Source: an uncultured Pseudoxanthomonas sp. (GTDB taxonomy: Bacteria; Pseudomonadota; Gammaproteobacteria; Xanthomonadales; Xanthomonadaceae). From it: a stretch of 64,000 nt of DNA. A program made the translations under genes and the position numbers. Shown here one piece after another: positions 49,801-60,500 of the stretch. The notes under the pieces are model-generated. The model saw only the letters and a list, made by a program, of their open reading frames with translations. It ran no database searches and was not told the DNA's origin. Location of the stretch: the NCBI GenBank assembly GCA_937975725.1, contig CALJUL010000017.1, positions 39,070-103,069 on the forward strand, written 5' to 3'. Within the stretch, counting starts at the first letter, position 1. Every line of letters starts with the position of its first letter.

Positions 49801-51172
49801 GCATCTTCACCACCGCGGCGTAGTCCTCGCGCGACAGGTCCGCGTAGGGCGCAGCGCGGCGGACCAGCGCGTACAGCGCGTCCTCGTCCCACTCCTGGCT
49901 GGCGGTCTCGGCGACCAGTTGCTGCGCCAGCACGTCCAGCGGCGCGACCGGTATGCGCAGCGCGTCCAGTTCGCCGCGGCGCACGCAGTCGAGCAGCGCG
50001 GCGCATTCGACCAGTTCGTCGCGCGACTGCGGGAACAGCCGCGCCTTCGGCACGCCGCCGACCGCGTGGCCGGAACGCCCGGCGCGCTGCAGGAAGGCCG
50101 CGATCGAGCGTGGCGTGCCGAGCTGGCAGACCAGGTCCACGTCGCCGATGTCCAGACCCAGTTCCAGCGAGGCCGTCGCCACCAGCACGTCCAGCGCGCC
50201 CTGCTTGAGCCGCTGCTCGGCGTCCAGTCGCGCTTCCTTCGCCAGGCTGCCGTGGTGCGCCGCCACCCGCTCCTTGCCCAGCCGTTCGCCGAGGTGACGC
50301 GCGGCGCGTTCGGCCATGCGCCGCGTGTTGACGAACACCAGCGTGGTGGCGTGCCCGCGCACGAGTTCGGCCACGCGGTCGTAGACCTGTTCCCACTGGT
50401 CGTTGGACATCACCGCGGTCAGCGGTGTGGGCGGCAGTTCCAGTCCCAGGTCGCGCTGCTTGCCGTAGCCGATGTCGACGACCTCGCACGGCACCGGCGC
50501 GCCGTCCGCATCGACGCCGGCGAGGAAGCGCGCCACCTGGTCGATGGGCTTCTGCGTGGCCGAGAGACCCACGCGCACCAGCGGCCGCTCGCACAGCGCC
50601 TGCAACCGCTCCAGCGACAGCGCCAGGTGGCTGCCGCGCTTGCTGCCGGCCATGGCATGGATCTCGTCCACGATCACCGTGCGCACGCCGGACAGCATCT
50701 TCCGCCCGGACACGGAGCCCAGCAGCACGTACAGCGATTCGGGCGTGGTGACGACGATGTGCGGCGGCACGCGGAACGCCTTGGCGCGCTCGGACGACGG
50801 CGTGTCGCCGGTGCGCACCGCGGTGCGGATGTCCACGTCGGGCAGGCCCATCCGCGCCAGTTCCTCGCGGATGCCGGCCAGCGGCGCCTCCAGGTTGATG
50901 GCGATGTCGTTGGACAGCGCCTTCAGCGGCGACACATAGACCGCGACGGTTTCGTCGGGCAGCCCGCCGGGCTCCAGGCCGCGCCGGACGAGATCGTCGA
51001 GCGCCGCCATGAAGGCGGTGAGCGTCTTGCCGGAACCGGTCGGCGCCGCCACCAGCGTGTGCCGCCCCGCACGGATCAACGGCCACGCCGCCCGCTGCGC
51101 CGGCGTGGCGCCGCCGGGGAAGGTGCGCCGGAACCAGCGCGCGACGGCAGGGTGGAAGGCATCCAGCGGCAT
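46802..51172 (-). CDS. lhr: Lhr-family DNA/RNA helicase (full length)
   Basis: A 1456-residue superfamily 2 helicase. Walker A APTGSGKT at 43-50, DEIH (motif II), GLSATQ, and QRAGRSGHA in the second RecA domain are intact. The long C-terminal part has the Lhr core winged-helix and beta-barrel region and, towards the end, the Lhr extension ([35 protein letters not shown]). Family members act in DNA repair. ATG 51172 gives [20 protein letters not shown]. It is the longest housekeeping gene here and appears monocistronic. Confidence 0.95.
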   Translation of the reverse strand: MPLDAFHPAVARWFRRTFPGGATPAQRAAWPLIRAGRHTLVAAPTGSGKTLTAFMAALDDLVRRGLEPGGLPDETVAVYVSPLKALSNDIAINLEAPLAGIREELARMGLPDVDIRTAVRTGDTPSSERAKAFRVPPHIVVTTPESLYVLLGSVSGRKMLSGVRTVIVDEIHAMAGSKRGSHLALSLERLQALCERPLVRVGLSATQKPIDQVARFLAGVDADGAPVPCEVVDIGYGKQRDLGLELPPTPLTAVMSNDQWEQVYDRVAELVRGHATTLVFVNTRRMAERAARHLGERLGKERVAAHHGSLAKEARLDAEQRLKQGALDVLVATASLELGLDIGDVDLVCQLGTPRSIAAFLQRAGRSGHAVGGVPKARLFPQSRDELVECAALLDCVRRGELDALRIPVAPLDVLAQQLVAETASQEWDEDALYALVRRAAPYADLSREDYAAVVKMLAEGFSSRRGARAGYVHRDAVHRRLRERKGARMTALMSGGTIPDTGDYAVVLEPDAHTIGTVNEDFAVESLSGDVFQLGNASYRILRVEPGRVRVEDAKGAPPNIPFWLGEAPGRSDELSAGVSRLREDVARAMDAGGADAALAWLRQEVGLDEEAARQIVDYLGKALASLGVLPTQGRIVLERFFDESGGTQLVIHSPFGSRLNRAWGLALRKRFCRQFNFELQAAATEDAIILSLSTSHSFPLIEVSRYLHSASAQDVLVQALLDAPLFGVRWRWNATTALALPRFVGGRKVAPQLQRMKSEDLLATVFPDQVACLENIVGEREIPDHPLVAQTLDDCLHEAMDTDGWLALLKRMERGDVEVVARDLPLPSPLSAEIVNARPYAFLDDAPLEERRTQAVQSRLYREAESADELGALDGAAVAAVREEAWPQPRGVDEMHEALVAAGTFTGDEAASNAGWPGWLQALAADGRACRLGAGAGGTHADLWLAAESRPMLEAVFPQAAFVPDVAVPEECRQMAWSRETAVRELLRARLGVLGPADVQALAASLALPPADVEQALMALQGEGYVMQGRFTPGTDTLEWCERHLLARIHRYTLGRLRREIEPVSPRDFQRFLFEWQHVAESERMSGSEALASVLAQLEGFEAPATAWEADLLPARLRGYANHWLDELCMAGRAMWMRLRPANADGATRGPASLHATPVVFLPRRQAALWTRLASSPVDAAEPSSRAGKVLTHLGAHGASFFDEIADSTHLLRPELEDALAELVARGRIHCDSFAGLRALLVPPSRREGQGRRRRKPAWGVQDAGRWTPVRAAAEPTSTAAQAESVEHAARTLLRRYGVVCWRLLEREAGWLPRWRELVRVYRRLEARGEIRGGRFITGIPGEQFALPEAVAALRRVRRAKPDDAHWAVVGASDPANLHGTVLAGDKVPRVPGNRVLFRDGVAVAVLVAGRVELLIDEDDAVLAREAATRLPDPWRSAPFAASHVTVERVPPGA

Positions 51173-51598
51173 GGGCAGACGATAACGGCTCCCGCCGGCG
51201 GGGGCACCGGCATTACGGACCGATATGGTGCCGGGCCGCCCGCATTGCCAGCCCCGGCGGGCGCCGGGGCGGTTGCAGTTCAGGCGGGGGAAGCCCTTGC
51301 GCGCCTTCACTTCGGCACCGTAGCTCAGGGCGTTCCGCCTGGCTGAAGCAAGCGCTGCATGGATCCTGGAGGCGAACCCGTGAAGCCGCCCGAATGTGCA
51401 GCCCGCTTTTTCCGGCTTCGATCACTGCGCCCGCATCACGCAGGACTATCAGTTGCTCGATCCGGTTGTACAGGCGATGCGCCTGAAACCCACTTCATGC
51501 CGCCTGCGGAGCCGGACACATCCGGCTTAACCTTCGGCCTGCCTGCGGCAATCCCGTACCGGCGTGAACGAAACCCGCCTCTCCCGCGTTCATCTCCC
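51173..51598. other. intergenic region, 426 bp
   Basis: Between the Lhr start and the end of the oxidase operon, both on the minus strand. A small hairpin (GCCGGA-CACA-TCCGGC, 51511-51526) may be the operon's 3' processing site. No gene supported. Confidence 0.45.
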
Positions 51599-53131
51599 TC
51601 AATCGCACGAGCGCGTCCCGTTCGCGCGGGGCTGGCTGAGCGCATGTCCGGATTCCGGGAAGGGCGACAGGCGTCCGACTACCGGGGCGGAAGCCGTCCG
51701 GCCCAGCGTGGCCAGCGGGCCGTCTCCCTTGTCGAGGAAGCAGAAGTTCTCGAACGGGATGGCCACCGGGAAGCGCGGCACGCCCCAGCGCAGGTTCTCG
51801 GGCGCGATGTATTCGGAGACCGGCGCGGTGTACTGGCCACTGTCCAGGAAGCCGCCGGCGACCTTCTGCGAAGCGTGGCCGCGGATGCGGATGCGGACGT
51901 CGCGGGTGACCGGCAGGAAATTGGCCTTCGCCGGCAGCGTCGTGCGCAAGCGGCCCAGCGGCGGCACCGCGTTCGGGGTCAGCACGGTCAGCAGGCGCTC
52001 CCTGTCGCCCACATCGACCGCGAACACGTCCACGCGCCGCGAGGGATCGGTGGTGAAAGCGACGATGCGGAAGCGCGAGGTCTGTTCCTGGTCGACGGCC
52101 GGAAACGGCTCGCCCAGGGTGCCGACGATGGTCACTTCGGTGAACAGGTAGGCAGGGTCGGCGCCCGGCGAAGTGAAGATGCCGAGGTTGGCCTGCAGGG
52201 CATGGGCGGCGAAGTAGCTGCTGCCCGGCGCCTCGTCCACCACCATGCCGGAAAACACCACGTAGTCGCCGACCACCAGCGGCACCGGCCGCGCCGGGTT
52301 GCAAGCGGGATGGACCGGCACGCTGCCGACCGCGGGAACCGCGCCGCAGGTGTACCAGGCCTGCAGCACCGGATCGGCCGGGCGGTTGCCCGCCGGGCAG
52401 CGCGGGTCGCTGGCCGGCGGCGCGACCCGCGGAATGCACATCGGGAAGCCGGACGCGGCCACCACGGGCGCATTGCCGGGATCGGCCCCGAAACGGTCGT
52501 CCATCGCGGCGCCGCCGGGCTTCTCGGCGTTGCGCTTGCCGTACACGCCCTGTGGATCGTTGATGCGCACGCGCACCAGCGTGGCCGCCGGCGCCGCCGC
52601 CGCAGGATGCGGGCCGACCAGCAGTTCGCCGCGGGCGTAGTCGATGGCGCGGACGTAGCCGGAACCCTCGCCTTCCTCGTTGAAGCCCTGCGGCATGATC
52701 GAGACCAGGCCCGCGACATAGTCGCCGCCGACGATGTTGCCGGCCAACTGGACCATCACCGGCCGCGCAGGGCGCGGCAGGTCGTCGAGGGCCAGCCCGG
52801 TGCTGGCCTGCACGCCGGCCAGCGCTTCGCCGAAGCCGCCCGGGTGCGGGCCGCGGAACAGGTCGTGCAGGGTCAGGTACTGGCCCGGCAGGGTGATCAG
52901 CAAGTTGCGCGGCAGCACGATGTCCTTGCCGCCGACCACCATGCGCCCGCCGGACAGCGGATCGGCCGGATCGTCGAGGGAGGCGCGCTGCAGGTAGCCG
53001 GCGAACAGGAACGACGATTGCGGCTGCTGGGCCATCGCCGCGCCGCCGCAGAACGACAGGGCCACGGCTGCGATCCAGCGCGCCGCGGCGCGTGCTTGCT
53101 TGGAGCGACGTGCTCCGGTGTCACTGTCCAT
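51599..53131 (-). CDS. secreted protein of unknown family, last gene of oxidase operon
   Basis: A 510-residue protein with a Sec signal (hydrophobic WIAAVALSFCGGAAMA after a basic n-region, cleaved before QQP). The mature part is Pro-, Gly- and Val-rich and includes pairs of Cys (MCIPRVAPPASDPRC; WYTCGAVP; HPAC) that could form disulfides, plus repeated beta-type segments. No catalytic motif or known domain was recognised. It starts inside the end of the cytochrome gene (11-bp overlap), so it is part of the same transcription unit; its role is presumably tied to the oxidase. Confidence 0.8.
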   Translation of the reverse strand: MDSDTGARRSKQARAAARWIAAVALSFCGGAAMAQQPQSSFLFAGYLQRASLDDPADPLSGGRMVVGGKDIVLPRNLLITLPGQYLTLHDLFRGPHPGGFGEALAGVQASTGLALDDLPRPARPVMVQLAGNIVGGDYVAGLVSIMPQGFNEEGEGSGYVRAIDYARGELLVGPHPAAAAPAATLVRVRINDPQGVYGKRNAEKPGGAAMDDRFGADPGNAPVVAASGFPMCIPRVAPPASDPRCPAGNRPADPVLQAWYTCGAVPAVGSVPVHPACNPARPVPLVVGDYVVFSGMVVDEAPGSSYFAAHALQANLGIFTSPGADPAYLFTEVTIVGTLGEPFPAVDQEQTSRFRIVAFTTDPSRRVDVFAVDVGDRERLLTVLTPNAVPPLGRLRTTLPAKANFLPVTRDVRIRIRGHASQKVAGGFLDSGQYTAPVSEYIAPENLRWGVPRFPVAIPFENFCFLDKGDGPLATLGRTASAPVVGRLSPFPESGHALSQPRANGTRSCD

Positions 53132-54491
53132 CCTGTGGTCCTCCTGCCATGGCGAAGCCGACGTCCAGCGCGTGCCGGCGGCGGCGGTCGTAGTTGAGGG
53201 AAATGCCGGGCGCGATGGAGAACCCGTGCAGCGATTCGCTGGCCAGGCGCAGGTCTTCCCGGTCGAATTGCCGGCCGGTCCTGGCCAGGGCTTCGGCCAA
53301 CGCCTGGACCGCGCCGTCGCCGAGCAGCGGCCAGAGGGCCCCCGGGCGCACCTCGGCGGGCATCGGCAGGGCGACGAATTCGCGCGGCAGGGGCGCCGCC
53401 GCGCGCTGCGGCAGGCCCGACATCACGGCGACGCTGCCGAGGCATGCCGGGCGAAGCGATTCGCGCAGGGCCTGCACGCGGCCGGCATCGAGCAGCGCGA
53501 TCCAGCGCGCACTGCCGGCATCGCGCGCGTGCAGCGCCGCGTCTCCGTCCACCGCCAGTTGTGCGGGCCGGAATCCCGATGCCAGCAAGGCTTCGCGCAG
53601 CGCCGGATTGCCGTCGTACAGGAGATGCGTGGCTCCGCCCTGCACGCAGTGCGCCTCCAGGTGGACCGCGAGTTGCCGCGCCTGTTCGCCCACGCTGGGC
53701 AGCATCCAACTGTCGCGCGTGGAGGACTCGGCCAGCGGCACGCCCAGGCTATGCAGGACCGGCATGTCCGAAGCCGCTTCCACTGCTTCCGGCGCCACGC
53801 CCGGCAGGTAGCTGCCGACCAGCGCCAGCAGGCGTTCGTCGCCGCGCGCCTGCCGCAACGCCTCGGCGAGACCGGCGGCGTGGCTGCCGCCGTCGATCAC
53901 CACCAGTTCGATGCGCCGGCCGTAGATTCCGCCGGCCTCGTTGATCAGCCGCACGCGCCGGCGCATCGCCGCTTCGATGCTGCGCCCGGTTTCGGACAGC
54001 GCGCCGGACAGCGGCAGGACGCTGCCGATGCGCAGCGCGTCGGCCTCCACGCCCGGGGGCGGGTCGCCGGCGGTGTCCAGCACGCGCAGATAGGCCAGCA
54101 GCGCCTGGGCCTCGCCGTCGTCCAGGGCATAGCGCGGCATCAGGAAATGCAGGGCGCGGCCATCGCGGCCGATGCCCTCGGTGACGGCGCGGACGATGGC
54201 GGCCTCATCGCCGAAGCCGGGCGATCCCGCCTGCGGCCGCTGCAGGTCGCGCCAGCGCAGCGGCGGCACTTCCACGCCGGATTCCTCGCCGCCGCGGCCA
54301 TTGCGGCCATGGCATTGCGCGCAGGCGAAGCGGACGTCGACGCCCTGCATGCGCGCGGGCGCGGCCGTCGGCCGTTCGCCGCGATAGAGCCGGCGCCCTT
54401 CCGCCGCCGCATCCGCCGACCCGCCCGCGGCGAACGGCAGCGAGGCCAGCGCCACGGCGAACGCGATCCGCAGGGCCGCCGTCGCGTTCAT
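53121..54491 (-). CDS. cytochrome c fused to type 1 periplasmic-binding domain
   Basis: A 456-residue secreted protein. Signal peptide RIAFAVALASLPFAAGGSADA, then a monohaem cytochrome c (about 30-135) with haem motif C57-A-Q-C60-H61 and likely axial Met118 (HFLMPRYAL). From about 150 a Leu/Ile/Val-binding-type domain begins (IGSVLPLSGALSETGRSIEA; GGIYGRRIELVVIDGG). Proteins of this layout are annotated in other genomes as cytochrome c/ABC-type substrate-binding hybrids. Its role may be electron transfer from or to the multicopper oxidase, with a sensing or scaffolding binding domain. It overlaps the SCO gene by 4 bases. Confidence 0.92.
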   Translation of the reverse strand: MNATAALRIAFAVALASLPFAAGGSADAAAEGRRLYRGERPTAAPARMQGVDVRFACAQCHGRNGRGGEESGVEVPPLRWRDLQRPQAGSPGFGDEAAIVRAVTEGIGRDGRALHFLMPRYALDDGEAQALLAYLRVLDTAGDPPPGVEADALRIGSVLPLSGALSETGRSIEAAMRRRVRLINEAGGIYGRRIELVVIDGGSHAAGLAEALRQARGDERLLALVGSYLPGVAPEAVEAASDMPVLHSLGVPLAESSTRDSWMLPSVGEQARQLAVHLEAHCVQGGATHLLYDGNPALREALLASGFRPAQLAVDGDAALHARDAGSARWIALLDAGRVQALRESLRPACLGSVAVMSGLPQRAAAPLPREFVALPMPAEVRPGALWPLLGDGAVQALAEALARTGRQFDREDLRLASESLHGFSIAPGISLNYDRRRRHALDVGFAMAGGPQDGQ

Positions 54492-55057
54492 GCCAGCAGC
54501 CTGCGGAACGCGGCGACCACGTCGGCCGGCGCCGCCAGCGACGACAGGCGCGTCCAGCGGTTGCGCGCGGCATCGCCGAGCCAGAGCTGCGCCGGATGGC
54601 TGGCCGGCCGCGCCAGGTCCACGCCGAACGGACGCGCCACCCGCTCCACTTCCGTTGCGTCGCCGGTCAGCAGCGACCACAGCGGCGGCTCCGGCAATCG
54701 GTAGCGCGTGGCGTATTCGCGCAGTTGCGCGGGAGCGTCCAGTGCGGGGGTGACCGTGATCGAGACCGCGCGCACGCCGTGCAGCGCCGGCTCCTGCTGC
54801 ATGCGCCGCAGCGCCGCCAGCAACAGCGCCGTCTGCGGCGGGCAGACGGTCGAGCAACCGGTGAACATGAAGCTCACCGCCACCGGCCCGCGCGTCAGCA
54901 GGGTGCGCGCCGCGACCTCGCGCCCGGACTGGTCCACCAGGAGCGCATCCGGCAGCGGCGGCGTGGGCAGCCAGGACCTCTCGGCCGCGGCGATGCGTGC
55001 GGCGCAAAGCAGCGGCAGGCCGGACAACGCGCCGAGCAGCAGTTCGCGCCGCTTCAC
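54488..55057 (-). CDS. SCO1/SenC-family copper chaperone
   Basis: A 189-residue thioredoxin-fold protein, GTG start at 55057 overlapping the beta-propeller stop. Signal/anchor region GALSGLPLLCAARIAAAE. The copper site is C68-STV-C72 (FTGCSTVCPPQ) with the conserved His154 further on (SHPAQLWL). SCO proteins load copper into cytochrome oxidase or other copper enzymes; here the neighbour needing copper is the giant multicopper oxidase. Lacks the usual PxCPxxC wording but keeps both Cys and the His. Confidence 0.92.
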   Translation of the reverse strand: MKRRELLLGALSGLPLLCAARIAAAERSWLPTPPLPDALLVDQSGREVAARTLLTRGPVAVSFMFTGCSTVCPPQTALLLAALRRMQQEPALHGVRAVSITVTPALDAPAQLREYATRYRLPEPPLWSLLTGDATEVERVARPFGVDLARPASHPAQLWLGDAARNRWTRLSSLAAPADVVAAFRRLLA

Positions 55058-56943
55058 GGCAGCGCCCCCGTGGCGTCGGCCGGAGGTGCCGCCGCGATCC
55101 CGAGCCGCCCTTCCACGTAGTCCAGCCCTTCGCTGGACGCGCCGGCGAGCAGGACGATGTCGCCGCGCCCGGGGACGCCGACGAAGATGGCCTCGTAATC
55201 GCCATCGACCCGGCGGGCGGCCACGCGGCGCTGCTGCCACGCGCCGTGCGGCTGCATCGCCAGGACCTGGGCGTCGCGGGCGTCGATGGGTTCGCCGGCA
55301 GCCGTGCGCAGGCGGAACACCACCCGCAGGCTGCCGTCCGTGCCGCGCTCGCGGGACAGCAGGGTCGCGACGGGTCGCTGCTTCTGTTCTTCCGATGCGG
55401 GCACGCCTTCGATCGTCTGCACGAAGCAGGCGGTGATCGAGGGCGACTGGTTGCGCACGATCACGTCGTAGCGCCCGCTGCGCTCGGCCTGCACCGGTGC
55501 CTCGAACTCGCCGGCGCCGCGCTCGACCAGGGCGCCGTCCATCACCTTGAGCGCGCGGGCCTTGCGCCGGTAGTTGCTGTAGCTTCCTATCGGCACCATC
55601 ATCCCTTCGACGTAGCGATAGATGGTCGCATCGCCGGGATTGGCGAGCAGCACGCCGTTGTCCTCCGGCGCCGGCGCCAGCACGGTGGCGACGTTGACCA
55701 CGTCGGGATCGTCGGCCGGCGCGCGGCGCCCCATCGGCACCAGCACCTGCGGCATGCTTCCTTCGCGCAGGCGCGCCAGCGCGATCAGTTGCACATTGGC
55801 ATCGTCGCGGTTGCGCAGGTAGGCGAATTCGCGGCTCAACGCGATCTGGTCCGGGTGCCCGTCCAGCCGCGCCGATGCCGTCACCCGGGCCGTGGCCGCG
55901 TCGACCAGATCGAGGCTGCCCTGCAGGGGATTCAGCACCAGAACCCGGCGCCCCGCATCGAACGTCGCCAGCTTCTCGGCCCCGCGCGCGAGCGGCGTGG
56001 TGCGCGTGGTCCGGGCCGTCGCGGGATCCACCCAGGACAGCCCGCCGCCGTTGATCGACAGCACTACCCATTGCCCGGCCGATGCGCTCCACGCCGCCGC
56101 CACCGGCGTCTGCGGGACGGCCACGCGGCGCACGGCCAGGCTGCGGCGGTCGACCAGGCTGACGGCATCGCTGCCGGAATGGGTCGCCAGCAGATCGTCG
56201 GCGCCGGGCGCCAGCGCCAGCGTATGCAGGCCGTTGCCGACCGCCACTTCGGCCACCGTCGAAGCGTCCCGCGCATCCAGCGCCAACAGGCGCGGCGCGC
56301 CGTCCAGCCCCACCCATACGCGGCGCTGGTCCGGGTCGTAGGCCAGCCGCGTCGGCAGGCTGCCCTTGCCGGTCGGCACGGTCGCGAGCAGGCGCCGTTG
56401 CAAGGTATCGACGACCGCCACCGCATCGGCTTCGCGCAGGCTGACGAACAGACGATGGACCTCCGGCGCCAGCACCCAGTCGTGGCCGGTCGAAGGCAGT
56501 TCGACGATGGATTCCAGCCGGCTGTTGCGCAGGCCGGCGTAGGGATTGATGAAGGCGACAGTGTTGTCGTTGTTGAGCGTGAGCAGGCGATAGCCGTTGA
56601 GGTCGACGTCGGCGCGCGAACCCAGCGATCCGCCGACCATCAGCGCGGCCTTCTGCTCGCACTGCTGCTCCGACGCCACCTGTTCCGAGCGCCGCGCCAG
56701 CAACCATGCGGCAGGACGCGCGCCCTCGATGGGCTGGCCGGTGGCCTCGTCGCGGATCGCCAGATGAGCGATGCCGTTGCCGGCCTCGCCCTGCCGGAAC
56801 GACCACTCCACCACCACGCCGCCCTGCGCGGACGCCTGCGTGCGCGCTTCGGCAGGCGGCGCTTCGCCCGCCCGCGCCGTCGCGGCCGACGGCAGGACCG
56901 CCGTGAATGCGGCGAACGCCAGGATGTTCCGCAAGCGTGTCAT
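55054..56943 (-). CDS. secreted YVTN-type beta-propeller protein
   Basis: A 629-residue protein with signal peptide (ILAFAAFTAVLPSAATARA) and about seven repeats of the YVTN form: VFVSLREADAVAVVDTLQ-like, LATHSGSDAVSLVDRRS, VLVLNPLQGSLDLVDAATA. A C-terminal Ig-like beta domain follows (RSGRYDVIVRNQSPSITACF). Such propellers bind partners or metals outside the cytoplasm. It lies 3 bp after the 187-residue gene, in the middle of the operon. Function within the oxidase system unknown. Confidence 0.88.
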   Translation of the reverse strand: MTRLRNILAFAAFTAVLPSAATARAGEAPPAEARTQASAQGGVVVEWSFRQGEAGNGIAHLAIRDEATGQPIEGARPAAWLLARRSEQVASEQQCEQKAALMVGGSLGSRADVDLNGYRLLTLNNDNTVAFINPYAGLRNSRLESIVELPSTGHDWVLAPEVHRLFVSLREADAVAVVDTLQRRLLATVPTGKGSLPTRLAYDPDQRRVWVGLDGAPRLLALDARDASTVAEVAVGNGLHTLALAPGADDLLATHSGSDAVSLVDRRSLAVRRVAVPQTPVAAAWSASAGQWVVLSINGGGLSWVDPATARTTRTTPLARGAEKLATFDAGRRVLVLNPLQGSLDLVDAATARVTASARLDGHPDQIALSREFAYLRNRDDANVQLIALARLREGSMPQVLVPMGRRAPADDPDVVNVATVLAPAPEDNGVLLANPGDATIYRYVEGMMVPIGSYSNYRRKARALKVMDGALVERGAGEFEAPVQAERSGRYDVIVRNQSPSITACFVQTIEGVPASEEQKQRPVATLLSRERGTDGSLRVVFRLRTAAGEPIDARDAQVLAMQPHGAWQQRRVAARRVDGDYEAIFVGVPGRGDIVLLAGASSEGLDYVEGRLGIAAAPPADATGALP

Positions 56944-56946
56944 GGC

Positions 56947-57510
56947 CTAGACCAGGTAGTACAGCGAGCCGATGGCCACGCGCGCGAAGCGGTTCGGCCC
57001 GCCGTCGTCGTCAGCGTCGAACCAGGCTTCCGTGATCGCGCTGCCCGGCCCGACCTGCAGGCCGGCGAAGGGCGCGGAGCCGCGCCTGGAACTCAGTTCA
57101 CCGGACGAGACGAGCCGCTTCCACTCGGCGTCCACTTTCGCCCAGAGCACGCCGACATAGGGCGTCCCGCGGTTCCCGACGGCGGAGATGCACGCGCCCA
57201 GCGCGCGCAGCGGCCGGGCGAAGGTCAGGTGGATGGGGCGGGTGTCCGGGCGGTTGTCGCCGAGCAGTACGCCCTCGCCGCTGGCGAGGTTGCCGTTGAA
57301 CAGGTTCTGCGAACAGCGCGAGAACGCGATGGCCGCCCCGGCGCGGTCGATGGCGATGTCGGCGACGTCGAAGCTGTAGGTCGCCAGCGCGGCCGAGGTC
57401 AGCGCGCGCGGCAACGCCATGCCGGGATTGGCCGAGTCCTTCACCCAGTCCAGCACGTAGGGTGTTCCGCCGAAACCGGTAACGCGGGTGAAGGTGCGGA
57501 TCGTGGCCAT
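56947..57510 (-). CDS. unknown 187-residue protein in oxidase operon
   Basis: Starts MATIRTFTRVTGFGGTPYVL and has no signal peptide. Features: an Ala-rich centre (DIAIDRAGAAIAFSRCSQNL), GACISAVGNRGTPYVGVLWA, and a C-terminus FDADDDGGPNRFARVAIGS. The Phe/Gly/Asp-rich, beta-type composition resembles small exported carbohydrate- or lectin-like folds, but none is assigned. 27 bp after the multicopper oxidase stop and 3 bp before the propeller gene, so clearly co-transcribed. Confidence 0.75.
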   Translation of the reverse strand: MATIRTFTRVTGFGGTPYVLDWVKDSANPGMALPRALTSAALATYSFDVADIAIDRAGAAIAFSRCSQNLFNGNLASGEGVLLGDNRPDTRPIHLTFARPLRALGACISAVGNRGTPYVGVLWAKVDAEWKRLVSSGELSSRRGSAPFAGLQVGPGSAITEAWFDADDDGGPNRFARVAIGSLYYLV

Positions 57511-57537
57511 GTCTTCCTCCTTGCCTGGACGATCGGG

Positions 57538-60500
57538 TCAGGGCGATGCCGCGCCGCCGGCGGGCCGCTGCACGCGCAGCAGGCCCCACATGCCGCCGTC
57601 GAACACGAAGCTGGCCTGGCTGCGCCACAGGTAGTCCATCGGCGTGCCCGCCCGGCCGCCGGCGCGCAGCAGCAGGTTGGCCGACATCAGCGGACCCACG
57701 CCGTTGTAGGCGCCCTGCACGATCCAGGCATGCTCCATCGCGTCGGCATGGGTCGGCAGCAGCGTGCGCGAGCCTTCCGTCCAGGGCATCGGGTTCCAGT
57801 CGTGGCCGGACAACGCCAGCGCCTGCTGGCGGGTGCGGCCGCCCGGGTGCACGATCCGCAACCGCACTTCGCGGCCGGCGCGCGCCACCAGCACCGGCGT
57901 CTCCGGATCGCAGCCGGACAGGCCCTCGGGCGTGTCGGACAGCACCGCGATCTCGGCCTGGCAGCCCGTGCCGTCCAGGCTGCGCTTGGAACTCAGCACG
58001 TCGGCGTAGTCGGACTCGTTGCGGTCCTCGAACGGGATGGAAGGATCGCCGCCGCGCCGGCCCCACAGCGGTTCGCTGCGGTAGTTGACGGCCTTGACCC
58101 CGTAGTCGTCGGGTTCTTCCGCGCCGCTGAGGTTGGCGACCGGATCGCCGTTGACGCGTGCGTCCACGGCGTCCTGCAGCACCAGCACCATGTCCCGGTA
58201 CAGCAGGTCGCCGCGGGCGTCGCAGATGTTGCGGCTCGCGCCGGAAACCGCGTCGGCCCTGCGTTCGGCCGCATCGCGGGACTCGCATACGCGGCTGCCC
58301 TCGGGACCGATCACCAGCGCGCCGACCAGGCCGTGCGCGGCGTGCTTGACCGGATCGGCGAAGCTGGACAGCGGCAGCACGCCGAATTCCATCGGCACGT
58401 TGTCCGCAGCCCCCTGCCCGTCGAGCCGGAACTCGCCGGCATACCAGTACATCGCGCGGCCCGTGCAGCGGTCGGAGTCGCGGTCGCACGGCGGCACCAG
58501 GTTCCCGTGCCGCTCCGCCGGGCCTTCCGGGTCCAGCCACGCGGCATTCGCGCCGACGTTGGCGCCGTCCGCATTGAGCGCGCGCTTGGCCAGCAGCGGC
58601 ACGCTCAGGCCCACGCTGGAGGACATGCGGTACTGGTTGTAGTTGAAGCCGTCGAGGATCATCGGCATGAAGTTGTCGGCGAAATGCATCGTCGTCGTCC
58701 CGGTCTCGCCGGGCACACGCCGCTGCGGCCCGTCGTCGAGTTGCGCGGGCAACAGGTTGCGCACGACGACCTCCATGCAGGCGCCGGCCGGTGCGCGCAG
58801 CACCAGCGGTTCCACGCGGCGCTCGCCGGCCGCGAATTCGCCGCGCAACCGCGCCAGCAGCGCGGCGTTGTCCTCGTCCTGGCTCAGCCCTTCGCCTTCG
58901 CGGTTGTTGCGCACGTAGAGCAGCGCATCCGGGTCGCCCATACCGAGCCTGCGGTTGTAGGCGATGCCGGACTGGCCGGGCAGGCCGCAAGTCCCCTGCG
59001 GATGCGTCGCGTCAACATCGACGTCGCAGGCGCGCACCACGCTGATGTCGAACCTGAGCGCATCGGCCAGGCTGGCGCCGCAGACCAGTTCGCTTGCGCC
59101 GGTCGTCAACGGCGCGGGCGGCAGCGGCACCGGCGCGCCCGGCAAGTCGTTGAGGCGCGCCAGCCCGGGCGCGTTCACCGGCACCATCTCGCCGGTGGCG
59201 TCGTCGTTCTTCCTGCCGTAGCTGCGCTGCAATCCCCACATGCCGTCCCAGAGCTGGTCGATGGACGAGCCCAGGTACAGCGCGTCGGTCCGCTCCGTAG
59301 CGACCGGCGACACCCGGACGTCGATCTCGAAGTGCTCGGAGATGCCCAGCGGCTGCGCCGAGATGTAGCCGGAGAACGGATTGTCCGGTTCGCGCAGCCA
59401 CTTCGCATCGGTCATCGCGAACACGTGCTGCGCCTCCTGCGAGCCCTGTATCAGGCGTACGTACAGCGGATCGCCTTCGTAGGCGCGCAGGATCGGCGTG
59501 GCCGGGTCACCAAGTTCGCGCGTGGGCTGGCTGCCGGGCAGCCCCGCGCGACAGGCGCGGTCCAGCGTCCCGGCCGGATACAGCGCGCAGTTGAAGTCGG
59601 CGCGCCAGGCTTCCACGTCGCGCAATACACCGTCCAGCGCGCCTTCCCTGCCGACCTTGCGCAGGGCGAGCCGCCAGGCCGGGTTGAACAGCGCACCGTA
59701 GGGATTCTCGGCGATGCGCTTGTCCCGCTGCGCGTGCGCCGGGCTGGCGAACGCATTGGCCATGTCGCCGGTGCAGGCGGGATCGTCCGCGGTGCAGGAC
59801 GACTGGCGGTAATCGAAGCCGCCGAGGCCGGCGTCCGCGCGGATGTCGACGATCCGCAGCGGCAAGGGCTCGTTGCGGTAGTTCACCAGTTGCGTGCCGG
59901 GGTCCTCGGACGAAATCGCCAGCGGCATCGGCCGGCCGAACGGAATCTGCCGGCGGCCGAGGCGGATCTGCGATTCGTCGCGCGAGGGATGGTCCGGGTT
60001 GATCGGCTCCAGCGCGGTGTTGTACAGGATCGAGAAGTCGGCGAACGCCAGCGCGTATTCGCGGCGGGTGTCGTGCGCCCGCGCGGTCGCCGCGCAGGCC
60101 AGCGTCTCCGCCGTCGCCGCCGGGTCCAGCGGATTGGAGTCCTTGCGCGATCCGGACGAGGCCACCGTCGGCGGCCGGTCGAACAGGCAGGCCGGCGACA
60201 CGATGTTGGCGCGGGTCGAAGTCGGGCCTCCGTCGGCACGCAGGCGCAGCGGTTCGCGCAGTTCGTCCGCGCCGACCACGCGGCGGTCCGGTTCCCGCGC
60301 GCGGCAGCCGGCGTCCACGTCGATGTAGGACGCGGACAGGTTGGCGCCGCCGATCACCTTGGCGCGTTCCGCAGCGCGGATGCCGGCGTCGGTACTGCAC
60401 AGCCTGTTCCAGTCCAGCGCGGCGGCGTCCTGCGACAGCCAGACCGAGTTCGACGGCTCCACTATCAGCGCGGCATACAGACCGTGCTGCTGGTGCGAGC

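Noticed and set aside
46835..51346. A 1.5-kilocodon open frame opposite lhr
   Set aside because: Same cause: low-complexity translation, while the minus strand holds all helicase motifs.
51315..51375. tRNA-like stretch containing TAGCTCAGG
   Set aside because: No T-loop consensus, no cloverleaf pairing and no anticodon stem could be formed.
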